Shown here piece by piece: positions 24,615 to 34,486 of a DNA stretch of 56,267 nucleotides (the first letter of the stretch is position 1; each line of letters begins with the position of its first letter). The stretch comes from Denitromonas halophila (GTDB taxonomy: Bacteria; Pseudomonadota; Gammaproteobacteria; Burkholderiales; Rhodocyclaceae). The stretch is taken from assembly GCF_007625155.1 (NCBI RefSeq), contig NZ_VMNK01000020.1, positions 1-56,267 on the forward strand, read 5' to 3'. The notes below the pieces were generated by a model. It was not told the origin of the DNA, ran no database searches, and saw only the letters and a program-made list of their open reading frames with translations. A program made the position numbers and the translations under genes.

Positions 24615-25346
24615 ATGTCTTCGACGCTTCGACTGGATGACTATCTGCCCGATCTGGCGGGTATTCCGCGTGCCCGGCGCATGCAGATGCAGGCGGCCGC
24701 GCGTGACATCGAGGAGTGCTATCGGGTCTTGCGCAAGGGCGGTCTGAATGTGGTGGGCGAGGTGCTGCGCGGTGGGGGCGAGTTCGTCGAACTGGCGCAC
24801 TATCCGGCCGACGATGTGTATGACCGCGACACCCATGGTCAGTATTACTATCACGCCCATCGCGGCGTCGACGCCGAGCATGGCCATTTCCATACCTTTG
24901 TGCGCGCCGGTGGCGTGCCCGATGGCCGAGTGCCGTTGGCGGTGCCACATGCCAGCGAAGCCCGTCCGACCGGCGATGCGGCGATCTGCCACCTGATTGC
25001 GGTGTCGATGGATGGCTGGGGCTACCCGTCAGGCTTGTTCACCACCAACCGCTGGGTGACCGACGAGTCCTGGTATGCCGCCGACGACGCCATCGCCATC
25101 CTGCAACACTTCGAGATCGATCACGCCTTCCCCTCGTGGCCGACCAATCGCTGGCTGACGGCCTTGCTGCGCTTGTACGGGCCGCAGATCGAGGGCCTGT
25201 TGCGCCATCGCGACGCGGTCATGTCCGATTGCCAGCGCGACCGGCCGGGCGACGATGTCTACGAAGATCGCAATATTGATGTAATCGGCTACCTGCCGAT
25301 CGCCGTCGACACCTTTGCCGCGGCGCTGACCGAGTCTCTGCGCTGA
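24615..25346 (+). CDS. Conserved hypothetical protein with His cluster (DUF6969-like)
   Basis: A 243-residue cytoplasmic-looking protein with no signal peptide. The striking part is residues 74-93, with histidines at 74, 80, 82, 89, 91 and 93 (YYYHAHR and EHGHFHTF), a likely metal-binding cluster. A Trp/Asn-rich TTNRWVTDE and PTNRWLTALL follow. I associate this pattern with DUF6969 from memory and with limited confidence. It has a GAGGAGG ribosome site and stands alone between two terminators. The enzymatic role is unknown. Confidence 0.8.
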   Translation: MSSTLRLDDYLPDLAGIPRARRMQMQAAARDIEECYRVLRKGGLNVVGEVLRGGGEFVELAHYPADDVYDRDTHGQYYYHAHRGVDAEHGHFHTFVRAGGVPDGRVPLAVPHASEARPTGDAAICHLIAVSMDGWGYPSGLFTTNRWVTDESWYAADDAIAILQHFEIDHAFPSWPTNRWLTALLRLYGPQIEGLLRHRDAVMSDCQRDRPGDDVYEDRNIDVIGYLPIAVDTFAAALTESLR

Positions 25347-25370
25347 GCTTGCGCCTGCAAACAAAGTAAA

Positions 25371-25395
25371 ACGGGCCGATCAACGGCCCGTTTTT
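25371..25395. terminator. Bidirectional terminator
   Basis: ACGGGCC, GATCAAC, GGCCCGT then TTTTT, preceded by AAAA, so it can stop transcription from both the His-cluster gene (plus) and the convergent cupredoxin-like gene (minus). Confidence 0.85.
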
Positions 25396-25412
25396 GCGTG
25401 TGGCCGAGGTGC

Positions 25413-25871
25413 TTAACGCACCACCAGCTTGTAGTCGGGGGTGGGGTTCAGCGGGCAGGAATAGACATATTCGCCGGCCTTGAGCTCGATCTCGTAGTCC
25501 TGCGTCTTGCCGGTGACCAGCCCGCCGCCAGACACGCTGGGCAGCAGGGCGCGGGCGGCCAGGCCGTCGCCGCGCAGCCAGAAACCGAGCTCGTAAGGCA
25601 CGTTCTGGTTGCTGACCCGGAAGACGTAGCGGCCGGGTTGGAGGTTCAGCACCTTGGCCTCGGCCAGGCGCTTGTCGCCGGTTTCGGCATTGATCTTGCG
25701 GCAATCGTCGGCCGTCATGGGGGTGTAGCCGCGATTGATGTCGTGCTCGCTTTCGAGAAACTGGCAGCCGACCTGATTCAAGTGGATCACGGTGGGTTCA
25801 GCGGCTGCCTGGGCGGTGCCCATGCCGAGCGCCAACAGGGCCGCGGTGAGGGGAAGGTGGAAGTGTTTCAT
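25413..25871 (-). CDS. Exported cupredoxin-like hypothetical protein
   Basis: A 152-residue protein with a signal peptide (MKHFHLPLTA, cleavage after AQA near residue 22). The C-terminal strand pattern (YEIELKAGEYVYSCP, then YKLVV) resembles the end of cupredoxins, where a Cys binds copper. Cys139 fits, and Cys36 and Cys57 are also present. A clear downstream Cu-ligand His/Met is not seen, so copper binding is uncertain. The start at 25871 has AGGAGA upstream; a longer frame starting at 26012 lacks this. It stands alone and ends at a terminator. Confidence 0.8.
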   Translation of the reverse strand: MKHFHLPLTAALLALGMGTAQAAAEPTVIHLNQVGCQFLESEHDINRGYTPMTADDCRKINAETGDKRLAEAKVLNLQPGRYVFRVSNQNVPYELGFWLRGDGLAARALLPSVSGGGLVTGKTQDYEIELKAGEYVYSCPLNPTPDYKLVVR

Positions 25872-26001
25872 GGCGGGGTCTCCTGGACATCGGGCAGGCG
25901 GGGCTGCCGGGGTGTTGGGGCGTCCGTTCAGGGCGCTGTCAGGGAGATAGACCCGGCTGAGCTGGCAATGCTTACGGTCGGCGCTCAAAAACAATGACGC
26001 G

Positions 26002-26403
26002 TCAGACGCCATTGCCCATGCGCGTGGCGCGTGGCTGGCGTAGCACGAGCCAATGCGCGGCTTTGTCGGGGTCGGTGAACAGGCGCATGTCGAAGCCGGC
26101 GTTTTGGACGGCGGTCTCGAGAAAATTCTGCGAGCGGTCGTCCGGGTCGATCAGAACGGCGAAGCTGGCCGCACGGTTGACCCCCAGTGTCGGCAATTCT
26201 TCGTGCGCGAACTGGTAGTTTCGGAAGATCGATTCGACATTGCGCGTGCCGCGTGCATCGAACAGAAACCCTTGCGTGCCGTGGGCATCGCCAAACGCGG
26301 TGGCGTCGAGCGCTGCCTGGCGGATCAGATCCAGTGTCACGTCTTCGCTGACCCGACAAAGGACAAAGTGGCCGCACGCTGACAGGGAAAGCGTAAAACC
26401 CAT
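26002..26403 (-). CDS. SpoIIAA/STAS-like hypothetical protein
   Basis: A 133-residue soluble protein with the size and alternating pattern of SpoIIAA/STAS-like domains: an initial beta segment, GFLFDARGTRNVES, then FAVLIDPDDRSQNFLETAVQNAG. The start at 26403 is supported by AGGAGA. It is 130 nt upstream of the cupredoxin-like gene on the same strand. It may bind a small hydrophobic ligand or a partner protein; the family call is tentative. Confidence 0.75.
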   Translation of the reverse strand: MGFTLSLSACGHFVLCRVSEDVTLDLIRQAALDATAFGDAHGTQGFLFDARGTRNVESIFRNYQFAHEELPTLGVNRAASFAVLIDPDDRSQNFLETAVQNAGFDMRLFTDPDKAAHWLVLRQPRATRMGNGV

Positions 26404-26635
26404 GTGTTCTCCTGGCGTGCGCGCCGGGGGCGGTGCTCTATTCGAGCGAGGTTCGTCTTGCGCGCACTTCATGCTCTGACAGTAGCGCGCCCGGCCGGAC
26501 CCGGATAGGGCATGACACAAGCTATAACGAGTCCGCGCCCGACGGTCGGTCTGGCGACAGGGCCGTTCTCAATTTTTTTCTCGCGTTGCCGTAAAGCGTG
26601 TAGTCACCACGTCGATCACTGAGGGAAGGGACACC

Positions 26636-28012
26636 GTGGGTTGGTTAAGTCGATTGCTGGGCGCGGCAGTTGAGGCGGCAAGACCGCAGGCCGCGGCGTC
26701 CGAAGAGGGGGCCGGTCCGGTGGCAGCGGTTGTTGACGCACAGCCCGTACCACCGGTGGATGTCCCGCCGGGGATGTCTGCGCAGAGCGCTGGCGTACTG
26801 GTGTGGGAAGCCGTGGTGGGCGATAAGTCGGAGCCGCTGGGCTATCGCTTCTTCTTGTCCGAGGCAGCCACCTTGCGTGTGCGCGGCGGCGCGCGGGTCA
26901 GGCAGTTTCTGGACGCGATGCTGGTCAGCCATGTCGCCAGCATTTCGCCTGCCTGGCGCAGCCATCGCCAGATTTTCCTGTGTCTGGATGCTGATGCGCT
27001 CGACGCGGTCGCGCTGGCGACGCTCGGCGGCGATGGCGTTCATCTGATTCTGGATTCCGACGCGCGCGGCGAACCCGCCTCCGATGCGTGCATCGCCGCG
27101 GTCACCCAGTTGCGTACGGCGGGTTTCCGGGTCTGGCTGCTGGCCTGCGACGGCGCGCCCTGGCTGGCGTCGCTGGTGCCGCATGCGAGTGGTTTTGCGA
27201 TCAGTCTGGGGGCCGAATCGCTCGATGGCGTGGAACAGTTTGTGGCGGGTTTGAAGGCGACCTATCCGGGCCTGCCGTGGTGTGCGCTCGATGTGCCCAC
27301 CGTTGACGATCTGGCGCTGCCCCATCGGCTCGGCTGTGCCGCCATCACGGGTCCCTTCGTGAGCGAACGGGCGCCCAATCTTGGCGGTCGCTTCTCGCCG
27401 AACGGACTGCGTGTGGCCTCCTTGCTCAGCAAGTTGCGCCAGGGGGCCGAGATTCGCGAAATGGCTGGCGTGCTCAAGCAGGACGTGGCTTTGTCCTACC
27501 GCTTGCTGCGCTATGTGAATGCCGCGGCCTGGGGGCTGGTCAATCCGATCAGCTCCATCGAACAGGCCATGCTCATGCTCGGGCGTCGCCCACTGTACCG
27601 GTGGTTGATGCTCTTGTTGCTCGCTGGTGCGCCCAAGGGCACCTTGTCTGAAGTGCGCGGCGAGGCCACGCTGGTGCGTGCGCGCTTCATGGAGTTGCTC
27701 GGCGCCAGCCTGAGCGTGCCGCAGCGTGACGAGCTGTTTGTGCTCGGCATGCTGTCGCTGCTCGACACCGTCTTGCAGGTGCCGGCCACCCGCGTGCTCG
27801 ACACCCTGCCGATGAGCGACACCATTCGCGCGGCCCTGGCCGGCACCGAGGCTGACAACCCCTACGGCCCGTATCTGGTGCTGGCCCGCGCCTGGGACAG
27901 CGGCGACACCGCCGCCATCCATGCCGCCTGCGAGCGGATCGGGCTGACCCCGGAAGACGCCGGCCGCCTGCATCTGCAGGCTTTCGACTGGGTGCTCGAA
28001 AACGGCAAGTGA
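26636..28012 (+). CDS. Degenerate EAL-like + HDOD domain protein
   Basis: A 458-residue signalling protein of the YuxH type. Residues about 50-245 resemble a diverged EAL domain with no intact EAL catalytic motif, so phosphodiesterase activity is unlikely. Residues about 255-450 are an HDOD domain (LKQDVALSYRLLRYVN). The start is a GTG with GGGAAGGG upstream. Such proteins couple c-di-GMP-like signalling to other outputs. The pel operon further along is a classical c-di-GMP target, but no direct link is shown. It ends 11 nt before a convergent MoaD-like gene. Confidence 0.87.
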   Translation: MGWLSRLLGAAVEAARPQAAASEEGAGPVAAVVDAQPVPPVDVPPGMSAQSAGVLVWEAVVGDKSEPLGYRFFLSEAATLRVRGGARVRQFLDAMLVSHVASISPAWRSHRQIFLCLDADALDAVALATLGGDGVHLILDSDARGEPASDACIAAVTQLRTAGFRVWLLACDGAPWLASLVPHASGFAISLGAESLDGVEQFVAGLKATYPGLPWCALDVPTVDDLALPHRLGCAAITGPFVSERAPNLGGRFSPNGLRVASLLSKLRQGAEIREMAGVLKQDVALSYRLLRYVNAAAWGLVNPISSIEQAMLMLGRRPLYRWLMLLLLAGAPKGTLSEVRGEATLVRARFMELLGASLSVPQRDELFVLGMLSLLDTVLQVPATRVLDTLPMSDTIRAALAGTEADNPYGPYLVLARAWDSGDTAAIHAACERIGLTPEDAGRLHLQAFDWVLENGK

Positions 28013-28022
28013 GCATTGTCGC

Positions 28023-28280
28023 TCAGCCGCCACTGAGCGCCTGCACGAAGAGCACTTCGTCGGTGCCATCGAGGGCGTGCGCCAGCGAGAAAATCTGCAC
28101 GCCGTCGATGAAGCAGCGCATGTGGCGCCTGATCTGCCCCTGCTCGTCCACCATGCGAAAGCGGATGCCCGGAAACTGGCGGTCCAGATCGTCCAGCAGC
28201 GCGCCCAGTGTGCCGCCATTGGCCTCGACCCGCGGCGCGTGGGTGTAGTCATGCAGCGGGGAGGGGATCAGCACGCGCAT
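28023..28280 (-). CDS. MoaD/ThiS-like ubiquitin-fold protein
   Basis: An 85-residue beta-grasp protein ending in Gly-Gly (VQALSGG), as in MoaD, ThiS and archaeal ubiquitin-like modifiers. Motifs include LIPSPLHDYT at the start and DGTDEVLFVQALSGG at the end. Its ATG overlaps the stop of the BNR-repeat gene by 1 nt (TGATG), so translation is coupled. No moaE, E1-like or JAMM protease gene is in the window. A sulfur carrier or modifier working with the BNR protein is inferred. Confidence 0.85.
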   Translation of the reverse strand: MRVLIPSPLHDYTHAPRVEANGGTLGALLDDLDRQFPGIRFRMVDEQGQIRRHMRCFIDGVQIFSLAHALDGTDEVLFVQALSGG

Positions 28281-29413
28281 CAGGCTTGCGGATAGCCGAT
28301 GCTGAGGGCGTAGATCTCGGGCAGATGCCGGGCCAGACACTGCCAGTTGTCGCCCTCGTCGCGGCTGGCCCACAGTTCGCCGCTGGTGGTACCGACATAG
28401 AGCCCCAGTGTGGCTTCGGTGTCGGCGCACATGGCCTGGCGCTTGACCGTCCACCAGGCCTGCTCGGCGGGCAGGCCGTGATCCTGCCGTTGCCAGCTCG
28501 CGCCGCCGTCGCGGCTGCGATAGGCGGCGGGCTTGCCGTCCGGGCTGGTGCGTGGCCACACGGTGTCGCCATTCATGGGGAAGACCCACAGCGTGTCCGG
28601 ATCGTGCGGATGCAGCACCAGCGGAAAGCCGATATCGCCGACCTCGGCCGGCATGTTGTCGCCGATGCGCTGCCAGGTGGTGGCGGGGCGGTCGAGCCGG
28701 TAGATGCCGCAATGGTTCTGCTGGTAGAGCCGGTCGGGCAGCGTGGGGCACAGGCGCACGCAGTGCGGGTCGTGGAAGGTCGGCGTGTCGCGGTCGAAGC
28801 CTTCGACCACGGCGAGACCATCGAGCAGCGGCGTGAAGCTGCGCCCGCCGTCGGTGGATTCGTGCACCCCGCCGCCCGACATGGCGATGTACAGGTGCGT
28901 CGGGTCGCGCGGGTCGATCTGGATGGAATGCAGCTTGGGGCCGTCCGGCGTGCCGTCCTGTTCGGTGCCCATCCACTCGCGGAACGTCGGATCGTCATTG
29001 AGGCAGGAAAACGGCGCCCAGGTGTCGCCGCCGTCGGTCGAGCGGAACAGCCCCTGCGGCGAGGTGCCGGCGTACCACACCTCGGGCTCGCTGGCCGGGC
29101 CGGGCTCGAGCCAGAAGGTGTGCTTGACGCTGCGACCGTTGCCGTCGGCCGTGGTGGCAAAGGCCGGTGGCTGGGCGGCTTCCTGCCAGTTTGCGCCCAG
29201 GTCGGCGGAGCGGAAAAGGGTCGGGCCGAGATGGCCGGTGGACACTGCGGCGAGCAGGGTGCGTCCGTTGCGCGGATCGAGCACCAGATGGTTGATGATT
29301 TGGCCAAGAAAATGCGGGCCATCGAGGCGCCAGTGCTGGCGATCGGTGTCGCCATGCAGAAGCCACGCGCCCTTGCGGGTGGCTACGAGTAGAACGGGGT
29401 GCGCGCTTGCCAT
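28280..29413 (-). CDS. BNR/Asp-box repeat beta-propeller protein (sialidase-like fold)
   Basis: A 377-residue protein with no signal peptide. It has at least five Asp-box motifs (SADLGANW, STDGGDTW, STDGGRSF, SRDGGASW, SRDEGDNW), typical of sialidase/photosystem-stability-factor-like propellers. The catalytic residues of true sialidases are not evident, so an enzymatic glycosidase role is unlikely. Start ATG 29413 has AAGGAGA upstream. It is coupled to the MoaD-like gene that follows. The cytoplasmic pair suggests a scaffold plus small protein partner; function unknown. Confidence 0.88.
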   Translation of the reverse strand: MASAHPVLLVATRKGAWLLHGDTDRQHWRLDGPHFLGQIINHLVLDPRNGRTLLAAVSTGHLGPTLFRSADLGANWQEAAQPPAFATTADGNGRSVKHTFWLEPGPASEPEVWYAGTSPQGLFRSTDGGDTWAPFSCLNDDPTFREWMGTEQDGTPDGPKLHSIQIDPRDPTHLYIAMSGGGVHESTDGGRSFTPLLDGLAVVEGFDRDTPTFHDPHCVRLCPTLPDRLYQQNHCGIYRLDRPATTWQRIGDNMPAEVGDIGFPLVLHPHDPDTLWVFPMNGDTVWPRTSPDGKPAAYRSRDGGASWQRQDHGLPAEQAWWTVKRQAMCADTEATLGLYVGTTSGELWASRDEGDNWQCLARHLPEIYALSIGYPQA

Positions 29414-29582
29414 GGCGGTCTCCTTGTCCGGTGCAGCGACGTGCTGTCGTCATCTGTAGTCGTTGGCGCAGGGCGTTATTCGACAGCACGCCAGCCCCGA
29501 ATTTCAGAATAGGTGGCTGCGCGTCGGCGTCAAATACGATTCCGGGGCGAGGGTGCGGAAGGTGAGCGGAATGAATCCATGT

Positions 29583-29600
29583 GGCATTCGTACAAATGCC
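29583..29600. promoter_or_regulatory. Inverted repeat before the membrane-anchored unknown
   Basis: GGCATT, CGTACA, AATGCC is a perfect 6-bp inverted repeat about 35 nt before the start codon at 29636. A TATATT -10-like element follows it within 5-10 nt. It could be an operator; no regulator is assigned. Confidence 0.35.
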
Positions 29601-29635
29601 TGGGGTATATTCTTGGGTTTTTTGGGGAGGTCGCA

Positions 29636-30292
29636 ATGGCAGCGACATCAAACGCGTCCGGCGGTGTTCGGTTGCTGGTCTTGCTGGTTCTGCTGGGGAT
29701 TTCGGTGTTCCTGCTGGTGAACAAGAACCTGTTTCTGGACAACGTAGCGAGCTGGCGCCGGGGCACGGCGTCGTTCTCGCTCGACCTGAATACGCTGTCC
29801 GGCAGCTTGACTGAGGCCGGGGTGCTGCGCCGATTCCCCGAACTGGAACTGCGCTGCCAGTCGGCGCCGGCCGACATCCAGAACCTGGGCGATCGGGTCT
29901 GCTACAACTACGCGAAGCGTTTCGATGGCTACGGCGCGCACTTTGTCGCCTTTTTCTTGCGCGACGGCAAGCTGGCGAGCATGAAGGTCGATGTGCCGTG
30001 GTGGTGGCATGCCGCCATGGAGAAGCGCTTGATCGAGCGCTATGGCCAGCCGACCGGACGGCAGGTGTTACCGTCGGGCGACCAGCGTCTTGAGGGCTGG
30101 CAGCTTGCGCAGGGTTCGGTGTTCTATAACCGCGACCCGGATCTGAATCCGCTGCAGTGGAATTCCGTGTTCTGGATGAGCGACCGGCAGATCGAACAAA
30201 TGGGCGGGAGCTTTGTTCAGGGTGTGAGCGAACCCAGCGCCACCCGCGCGCAGATGCTGCGCTGGCTGCTCGGCAAGCTGATTCACTCCTGA
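29636..30292 (+). CDS. Membrane-anchored hypothetical protein
   Basis: A 218-residue protein with one N-terminal transmembrane helix (about residues 12-30, VRLLVLLVLLGISVFLLV) and a soluble periplasmic domain containing DVPWWWHAAM and LNPLQWNSVFW. Cys residues in the first part of the domain (about 70 and 85) could form a disulfide. The start has GGGGAGG 6 nt upstream; upstream in-frame ATGs lack this. No family is recognised. It stands alone, divergent from the BNR gene. Confidence 0.8.
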   Translation: MAATSNASGGVRLLVLLVLLGISVFLLVNKNLFLDNVASWRRGTASFSLDLNTLSGSLTEAGVLRRFPELELRCQSAPADIQNLGDRVCYNYAKRFDGYGAHFVAFFLRDGKLASMKVDVPWWWHAAMEKRLIERYGQPTGRQVLPSGDQRLEGWQLAQGSVFYNRDPDLNPLQWNSVFWMSDRQIEQMGGSFVQGVSEPSATRAQMLRWLLGKLIHS

Positions 30293-30326
30293 TCGCAGCC
30301 GGGCAGGGCGCGCCCGGCTGCGATCA
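30290..30326. terminator. Strong hairpin between convergent genes
   Basis: TGATCGCAGCCGGGC (30290-30304), a 7-nt loop, GCCCGGCTGCGATCA (30312-30326): a perfect 15-bp stem that includes the upstream stop codon. There is no U-run, but it sits between convergent genes and likely separates the two transcripts. Confidence 0.65.
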
Positions 30327-30334
30327 GCCATGAC

Positions 30335-33300
30335 TTACAGTAGCACCCGCTCGATGCCGCCATGGTTGGCGCGGTCGACATATTCGGGTAGCCAGTTGTC
30401 GCCGAGCAGGTGCTTGGCGATCTCGACCACGATGTAGTCGGCCTCGATGCCGCCACCGTCGTTGGCGTAACGCGTCAGGCCCTGCAGACAGCTCGGGCAG
30501 GAGGTGAGGATCTTCACCGGTGTGCTGGCGTCGCCCTCGCGCAGCGCGGCGGCGCCTTGCTCCATTTCTTCCTGCTTGCGGAAGCGCACCTGGGTGGAGA
30601 TGTCCGGCCGGGCGACCGCCAGCGTGCCCGACTCGCCGCAGCAGCGGTCGTTGAGGTCGACGCGCGTGCCCATCAGCTCGTTGGCCACCTTGATGCCCGA
30701 ATGGATCTTCATCGGCGTGTGGCAGGGCTCGTGGTACATGTACTTCTGACCGGTGATGCCCTCCAGCTTGACGCCTTTTTCCATCAGGTATTCATGGATG
30801 TCGATCAGGCGGCAGCCGGGGAAGATCTTGTCGAACTGATATTTCATCAGCTGATCCATGCAGGTGCCGCAGGACACCACCACCGTCTTGATGTCGAGGT
30901 AGTTGAGCGTGTTGGCGACGCGGTGGAAGAGCACCCGGTTATCGGTGGTGATCTTCTGGCCCTTGTCTTCTTCGCCCGCCGCGGTCTGCGGATAGCCGCA
31001 GCACAGGTAGCCCGGCGGCAGCACGGTGGTGGCACCGACATGGTAGAGCATGGCCTGGGTGGCCAGGCCGACCTGGCTGAACAGGCGTTCGGAGCCGCAG
31101 CCGGGGAAGTAGAACACCGCTTCGGATTCGTCGCTGCGTAGCTTGGGATTGCGGATGACGGGGATGACCTTGTCGTCCTCGATGTCCATCAGCGCGCGGC
31201 TGGTGCGCTTGGGCAGGTTGCCCGGCATGGGCTTGTTGATGAAGTGAATCACCTGCGCCTTGATCGGCGCCTTGCGCAGCGTGGCCGGCGGTTGCTTGAC
31301 CTGCGACTGGATCAGGCCGAGCGACTTGGCGGTCTTGTGCGCCCAGCGCTGCGCCTTGTAGCCCCATTCGATCATGCCCTTGCGCATCAGCTTGATCGTA
31401 GCCGGGTCCTTGACGGTGAGGAAGGCCATGGCCGCGGCCTTGCCGGGGTTGAAGGACTTCTTGCCCTGGTTGCGCAGCAGGTTGCGCATCTTGATCGACA
31501 CATCGCCGAAGTCGATGTCGACCGGACAGGGGTTCTTGCACTTGTGGCAGATGGTGCAGTGATCGGCCACGTCTTCGAACTCGGCCCAGTGCGCCAGCGA
31601 CACGCCGCGGCGGGTCTGCTCCTCGTACAGGAAGGCTTCGACCAGCAGCGAGGTGGACAGGATCTTGTTGCGCGGCGAGTACATCAGGTTGGCGCGTGGC
31701 ACATGCGTGGAGCACACCGGCTTGCACTTGCCGCAGCGCAGGCAGTCCTTGATGTCGTGGGCGATCTCGCCGATCTCGGTCTGTTCCATGATCAGCGATT
31801 CGTGGCCCATCAGCCCGAAGCTGGGGGTGTAGGCGCGGTCGAGGTTGGCGCCGCGCTGCAGTTTGCCGCGGTTGAAGCGGCCTTCCGGATCGACCTTTTG
31901 CTTGTAGGTCCAGTAGTTGGCCATCTCCGCGTCGGTGAGGAAGTCGAGTTTGGTGATGCCGATACCGTGCTCGCCGGAGATCACGCCGTCGAGCGCGCGG
32001 GCGATGGCCATGATGCGGTCCACCGTCTCGTTGGCGGTCTGCAGCATGGCGTAGTTGTCGGAGTTGACCGGGATGTTGGTGTGCACATTGCCGTCACCGG
32101 CGTGCATGTGCAGGGCCACGAACAGCCGGCCGCGCAGCACCTGGGCGTGGGTGGCGTCGACCTTCTCGCGTACCGGGCGGAACACGTCGCCTTCAAAAAT
32201 CTTGATCAGGCGCGCGCGCAGCTCGGTCTTCCACGAGGTGCGCACCGAGTAGTCCTGCAGGCGGTGGAAGAGCACCGGATTGGCGGCGGTGTTGGTCAGC
32301 TCGCCGGCGGTGATGCCGAACTCGGCAAAGCGGGTTTCGGCCTCGGCCAGCGGGGTGTCGAGGTTGTCGAGCAGCCACTGCCAGCGCGCGCGGATGCGGG
32401 AGACGTAGTCGAGCGCGGCCTGGCGGCGATCGCCGATGATCTCGGCCGGGTCGATGTCGGCGTCCTGCGTGTGCAGCGGCAGCTCGCTCAGCAGCGTGTC
32501 GGTCAGCGCGTCGCACAGCTCGAGCTTGTTTTTGGTCGACAGCTCGATGTTGATGCGTTCGATGTGGTCGCAGTAGTCGCCCATGCGCGGCAGCGGGATG
32601 ACCACGTCTTCGTTGATCTTGAAGGCGTTGGTGTGGCGCGAGATGGCCGCGGTGCGTGAGCGGTCGAGCCAGAACTTCTTGCGCTGCTCGTCGCTGACCG
32701 CGATGAAGCCCTCCGAGCCACGCGCGTTGGTCATGCGGACGACGGCCGAGGTGGCCGTCATCACGGCCTTTTCGTCCAGACCGACGATGTCGCCGACCAG
32801 GACCATCTTGGGCCGGCCGTGGCGCTTGGCCTTGGTGGTGTAGCCGACGGCCTTCACATAGCGCTCGTCGAGGTGCTCGAGGCCGGCCAGCTGCACGCCC
32901 AGGGCGTGGCCTTCGCCGCCCGGCTTGAAGTAATCGGTGATCTCGACGATGGCCGGTACCGCCTCGCGCACCTGGCCGAAGAATTCCAGACACACCGTGC
33001 GCGTGACCGGCGGCATCTTGTGCAGCACCCAGCGCGCCGCGACGATGATGCCGTCGGTGCCTTCTTTCTGCACGCCCGGCACGCCACCGAGGAACTTGTC
33101 CGTCACGTCCTTGCCCAGGCCGTCCTTGCGACAGGCCGCGCCGGGCATGGACAGCAGCTCTTCGCCCAGCGACTTGGTGCCCGAGGCGTCGAAGCGCTTG
33201 AGGCGGAAGTGCACCACGTCCTGCTCGTGGATCTTGCCGAAGTTGTGGTCGAGGCGCTCGACCTCCAGCCAGTTGCCGTCCGGCGTGACCATTTTCCACC

Positions 33301-34225
33301 ACGCCAGGTTGTCGAGCGCGGTGCCCCACAGCACGGCCTTCTTGCCGCCGGCGTTCATCGCCACGTTGCCGCCAATACACGATGCGGAGGCGGAGGTCGG
33401 GTCGACCGCAAACACCCGGCCAGCCGCACTGGCCGCTTCGGCCACGCGCGCGGTGACCACGCCGGCGCTGGTGCGGATGGTGGCGTAGGGTTCGGCCATC
33501 GGGCCATCCAGGCCCGGCAGCACGGTCTCTTCGACCTTGCCGATGTCGATCAGCTTTTCGGTGTTGATGACCACCGAGCGCGCATCGAGCGGCACGGCGC
33601 CGCCGGTGTAGCCGGTGCCACCCCCACGCGGGATGATGGTCAGACCGAGTTCGATACAGTCACGCACCAGATGGCCGATTTCGGCCTCGGTGTCGGGGTA
33701 GAGCACCACGAAGGGGTACTCGACTCGCCAGTCGGTGGCGTCGGTCACATGCGAGACGCGCGCATGGCCGTCAAAGCAGATGTTGTCCTTGCGGGTGTGA
33801 CGCGTCAGCACCCGGGTGGCCTGGCGGCGCAGGTCAATGGTTTCTTCGAACTGCAACTCAAACTGGGCGACCGCCTCGCGTGCCGCGCGCACCAGCAGTT
33901 CGACCTTCTCGCTGCGGTCCTGATCTTCGGACTGCGAATCGAGGCGTCGCTTGTCGATCTCGTTCAGGCGGTGACGCAGGGCCCCCACCAAGGCGCCGCG
34001 CCGGTCGCGGTTGCCGAGCAGGTCGTCCATCAGGTAGGGGTTGCGTTGCACCACCCAGATGTCGCCGAGTACCTCGTAGAGCATGCGGGCCGAGCGGCCG
34101 GTGACACGCTCGCTGCGCAAGGCGTCGAGCACCTGCCAGCTCTCTTCGCCGAGCAGGCGGATCACGATCTCGCGGTCGGAGAAGGAGGTGTAGTTATAGG
34201 GGATCTCTCGCAGGCGCTGGGTCAT
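30335..34225 (-). CDS. DUF3683-type fused FAD-linked oxidase / Fe-S oxidoreductase
   Basis: A 1296-residue multidomain protein. An N-terminal DUF3683-like region (about 1-150) is followed by an FAD-binding type-4 domain with [18 protein letters not shown] near 201. A FAD-oxidase C domain extends to about 800. Two 4Fe-4S motifs follow: [11 protein letters not shown] near 828 and [12 protein letters not shown] near 888. CCG-type segments complete the chain: PGCGSERLF near 1040, CCGYPQ near 1073, SCGTC near 1119, HEPCHTP near 1166 and CCGESG near 1195. It is effectively a GlcD-like and a GlcF-like subunit in one chain. The likely role is oxidation of a 2-hydroxyacid such as D-lactate, glycolate or 2-hydroxyglutarate with electrons to quinone. 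Weak ribosome site; the start is the family N-terminus. The substrate is not determined. Confidence 0.92.
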   Translation of the reverse strand: MTQRLREIPYNYTSFSDREIVIRLLGEESWQVLDALRSERVTGRSARMLYEVLGDIWVVQRNPYLMDDLLGNRDRRGALVGALRHRLNEIDKRRLDSQSEDQDRSEKVELLVRAAREAVAQFELQFEETIDLRRQATRVLTRHTRKDNICFDGHARVSHVTDATDWRVEYPFVVLYPDTEAEIGHLVRDCIELGLTIIPRGGGTGYTGGAVPLDARSVVINTEKLIDIGKVEETVLPGLDGPMAEPYATIRTSAGVVTARVAEAASAAGRVFAVDPTSASASCIGGNVAMNAGGKKAVLWGTALDNLAWWKMVTPDGNWLEVERLDHNFGKIHEQDVVHFRLKRFDASGTKSLGEELLSMPGAACRKDGLGKDVTDKFLGGVPGVQKEGTDGIIVAARWVLHKMPPVTRTVCLEFFGQVREAVPAIVEITDYFKPGGEGHALGVQLAGLEHLDERYVKAVGYTTKAKRHGRPKMVLVGDIVGLDEKAVMTATSAVVRMTNARGSEGFIAVSDEQRKKFWLDRSRTAAISRHTNAFKINEDVVIPLPRMGDYCDHIERINIELSTKNKLELCDALTDTLLSELPLHTQDADIDPAEIIGDRRQAALDYVSRIRARWQWLLDNLDTPLAEAETRFAEFGITAGELTNTAANPVLFHRLQDYSVRTSWKTELRARLIKIFEGDVFRPVREKVDATHAQVLRGRLFVALHMHAGDGNVHTNIPVNSDNYAMLQTANETVDRIMAIARALDGVISGEHGIGITKLDFLTDAEMANYWTYKQKVDPEGRFNRGKLQRGANLDRAYTPSFGLMGHESLIMEQTEIGEIAHDIKDCLRCGKCKPVCSTHVPRANLMYSPRNKILSTSLLVEAFLYEEQTRRGVSLAHWAEFEDVADHCTICHKCKNPCPVDIDFGDVSIKMRNLLRNQGKKSFNPGKAAAMAFLTVKDPATIKLMRKGMIEWGYKAQRWAHKTAKSLGLIQSQVKQPPATLRKAPIKAQVIHFINKPMPGNLPKRTSRALMDIEDDKVIPVIRNPKLRSDESEAVFYFPGCGSERLFSQVGLATQAMLYHVGATTVLPPGYLCCGYPQTAAGEEDKGQKITTDNRVLFHRVANTLNYLDIKTVVVSCGTCMDQLMKYQFDKIFPGCRLIDIHEYLMEKGVKLEGITGQKYMYHEPCHTPMKIHSGIKVANELMGTRVDLNDRCCGESGTLAVARPDISTQVRFRKQEEMEQGAAALREGDASTPVKILTSCPSCLQGLTRYANDGGGIEADYIVVEIAKHLLGDNWLPEYVDRANHGGIERVLL

Positions 34226-34486
34226 CGGCGTGTCTTGCGGTTGCGTTGGGGGAAACGATGCATTCTATCGAACTGCGGTGCACCATGCAGCCCCAATGAA
34301 AAACCCTGAGCGCAACAAGGCTTTGATTTTCGGCGCTTATCTGCCCGGCGATCATGGCCTGGCCTCCTGTTCCCGGCGGCGCGTGCGTGTTTAGCAAATT
34401 TTGAAGCTTTGCTGATGCAACTCTTAAGAGCGGCGCGCCGGGCGGCTTCGTAAGCTGGCCTCTCGAATCAATCGATGGAGTCCAGC

